Shown here: positions 47,417 through 48,142 of the stretch, piece after piece
Layout: each line of letters begins with the position of its first letter
Position numbering within the stretch: position 1 is the stretch's first letter
Source of the DNA: a virus
Strand: one strand, 5' to 3'
DNA length: 48,142 nucleotides
Virus record (IMG/VR): IMGVR_UViG_3300042922_001026
Location: 1 to 48,142 of that record
Position numbers and translations under genes: made by a program
The notes under the pieces: model-generated
Database searches by the model: none
Told to the model about the DNA's origin: nothing
What the model saw: only the letters and a program-made list of their open reading frames with translations

Positions 47417-48142
47417 CAGCGGGTGCTCCGTTTCTTCGTGGTGGTGGTCGGTTTCCGCGCCGCGGGGACCGCGGCGGGCTCGGGTCGCTCCGGCTTCACG
47501 GCGAGCCGGGCGAAGAACTTGAATGTGACGAGGGTGAGGATCGGCCAGGCGGCGATGAACGCCGCGCCGAACCAGTGCGCGAGCGCCGGCTCGGCGGGCA
47601 TCTCCTCGACGGCGTGCACGAAATTGATCGCCGCGGCGGCGACGGTGAGCAGGATCGCGACCGCCCAGGGGGCCATGGTCGACTCGTGCCGGCGCCGGAA
47701 CACGAGGATCATCGGGGTGAGCACGACGAGCGGCAGTTCCAGGATGCAGGGGATGATCCACCAGAGCTGCTCGGGCAGCGGGGTGTACACGCCGAACGCA
47801 CGCTGGAAGGCGAAGCTGGCGGCGAAGGTGAAGATCGGCAGCAGCAGCGAACCGGCGAGCACGCCGTAGAACACATGGATGTTGTCCGGGTTCACCCGGG
47901 CGGCAGCGCCGGTGCGGCGCTCGCGCGGCGGCTTCCGCTTCAGCTGCTCCAACTCGCCGCGGAGCTCGCCGATCGCAACGTCGACGCTGGCAAACGACGC
48001 GTTGTAGAGCAGCACCGGGTCCACGGGCGGCTCGTCGAAGGTGCGGGCCGCGCTCGACCACTTGCGGGGGAAGTCGACGTCGCCACGGTCCAGCTCGGCG
48101 AGGATCTTGGCGGCGGCGTCCGTCGGCGAGTGCACCTCGTCG
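47416..48142 (-). CDS. Four-helix membrane protein, DUF2637-like (partial at window end)
   Basis: The full 251-residue protein is read by joining to 1-156. A cytoplasmic N-terminal coiled coil (about 60-80) and basic linker precede four hydrophobic segments (about 99-121, 136-158, 168-186, 200-222), then a Pro/Lys/Thr tail. The topology resembles DUF2637/Spd-type membrane proteins of actinobacteria and their phages. It is the first gene of the operon that includes the Acb2-like gene, so it may contribute to superinfection exclusion or defence evasion (inference). Confidence 0.7.
   Translation of the reverse strand, partial: DEVHSPTDAAAKILAELDRGDVDFPRKWSSAARTFDEPPVDPVLLYNASFASVDVAIGELRGELEQLKRKPPRERRTGAAARVNPDNIHVFYGVLAGSLLLPIFTFAASFAFQRAFGVYTPLPEQLWWIIPCILELPLVVLTPMILVFRRRHESTMAPWAVAILLTVAAAAINFVHAVEEMPAEPALAHWFGAAFIAAWPILTLVTFKFFARLAVKPERPEPAAVPAARKPTTTTKKRSTR
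48016..48142. repeat. 127-bp terminal direct repeat, right copy
   Basis: Identical to bases 1-127. See the left copy. Confidence 0.97.

Noticed and set aside
1-48142. Integrase or attachment site for a temperate lifestyle
   Set aside because: No tyrosine or serine recombinase motif was seen in any frame. The excisionase-type HTH proteins alone do not show integration.

Overview
The window looks like one complete genome of a short-tailed, high-GC double-stranded DNA phage. Bases 1-127 are repeated exactly at 48016-48142. This is how a circular or circularly permuted genome appears when an assembler cuts it open, giving about 48,015 unique bases. The bases are visibly GC-rich with strong G/C third-codon preference. 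Several small proteins, including a four-helix membrane protein of the DUF2637 type and a small exported Cys protein, resemble those of actinobacterial phages, so the host is probably an actinobacterium (inference). I found no integrase, so nothing visible supports integration.

Most genes lie on the minus strand and are best read right to left. From 36.7 to 27.9 kb is an early-type region of about 23 small, tightly packed genes (zinc-ribbon, HTH and Cys-rich proteins), many joined by ATGA overlaps. Several carry a repeated leader with CTCAGAGAA just upstream of the start. At its right edge lies an AT-rich 342-bp imperfect palindrome (35462-35803), the strangest object in the window. From 27.7 to 19.1 kb is replication and recombination: SNF2-type helicase, zinc ribbon, Cas4/RecB-like nuclease, SSB-like protein, primase-polymerase/SF3 helicase, HNH protein and a LysM protein. 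From 18.6 to 0.2 kb is a P22-like virion module: resolvase-like nuclease, large terminase, portal, scaffold, coat, head-tail adaptor, beta-propeller nozzle, ejection-type proteins and a 1987-residue giant.

The plus-strand block (37.0-44.4 kb) holds a tandem HTH regulator, a membrane protein, a candidate small terminase, host-contact proteins, a lysis cassette (CHAP-like lysin with a likely internal start, holin and a 36-aa membrane peptide) and a pectate-lyase-like tailspike. A last minus-strand operon (from base 156 back across the junction to 44.4 kb) encodes a membrane protein, an Acb2/Tad1-like anti-CBASS candidate, unknown proteins, and two membrane-anchored proteins, one with a collagen-like stalk.

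Four leftward sites share the sequence CCTGTCATACA, overlapping or forming -10 elements, with a fifth inverted copy in the virion region. They probably tie together the anti-defence, nuclease/terminase, early and replication units. The small and large terminase genes lie on opposite strands about 20 kb apart. No family A, B or C DNA polymerase was recognised, so replication probably relies on the primase-polymerase protein plus host enzymes.
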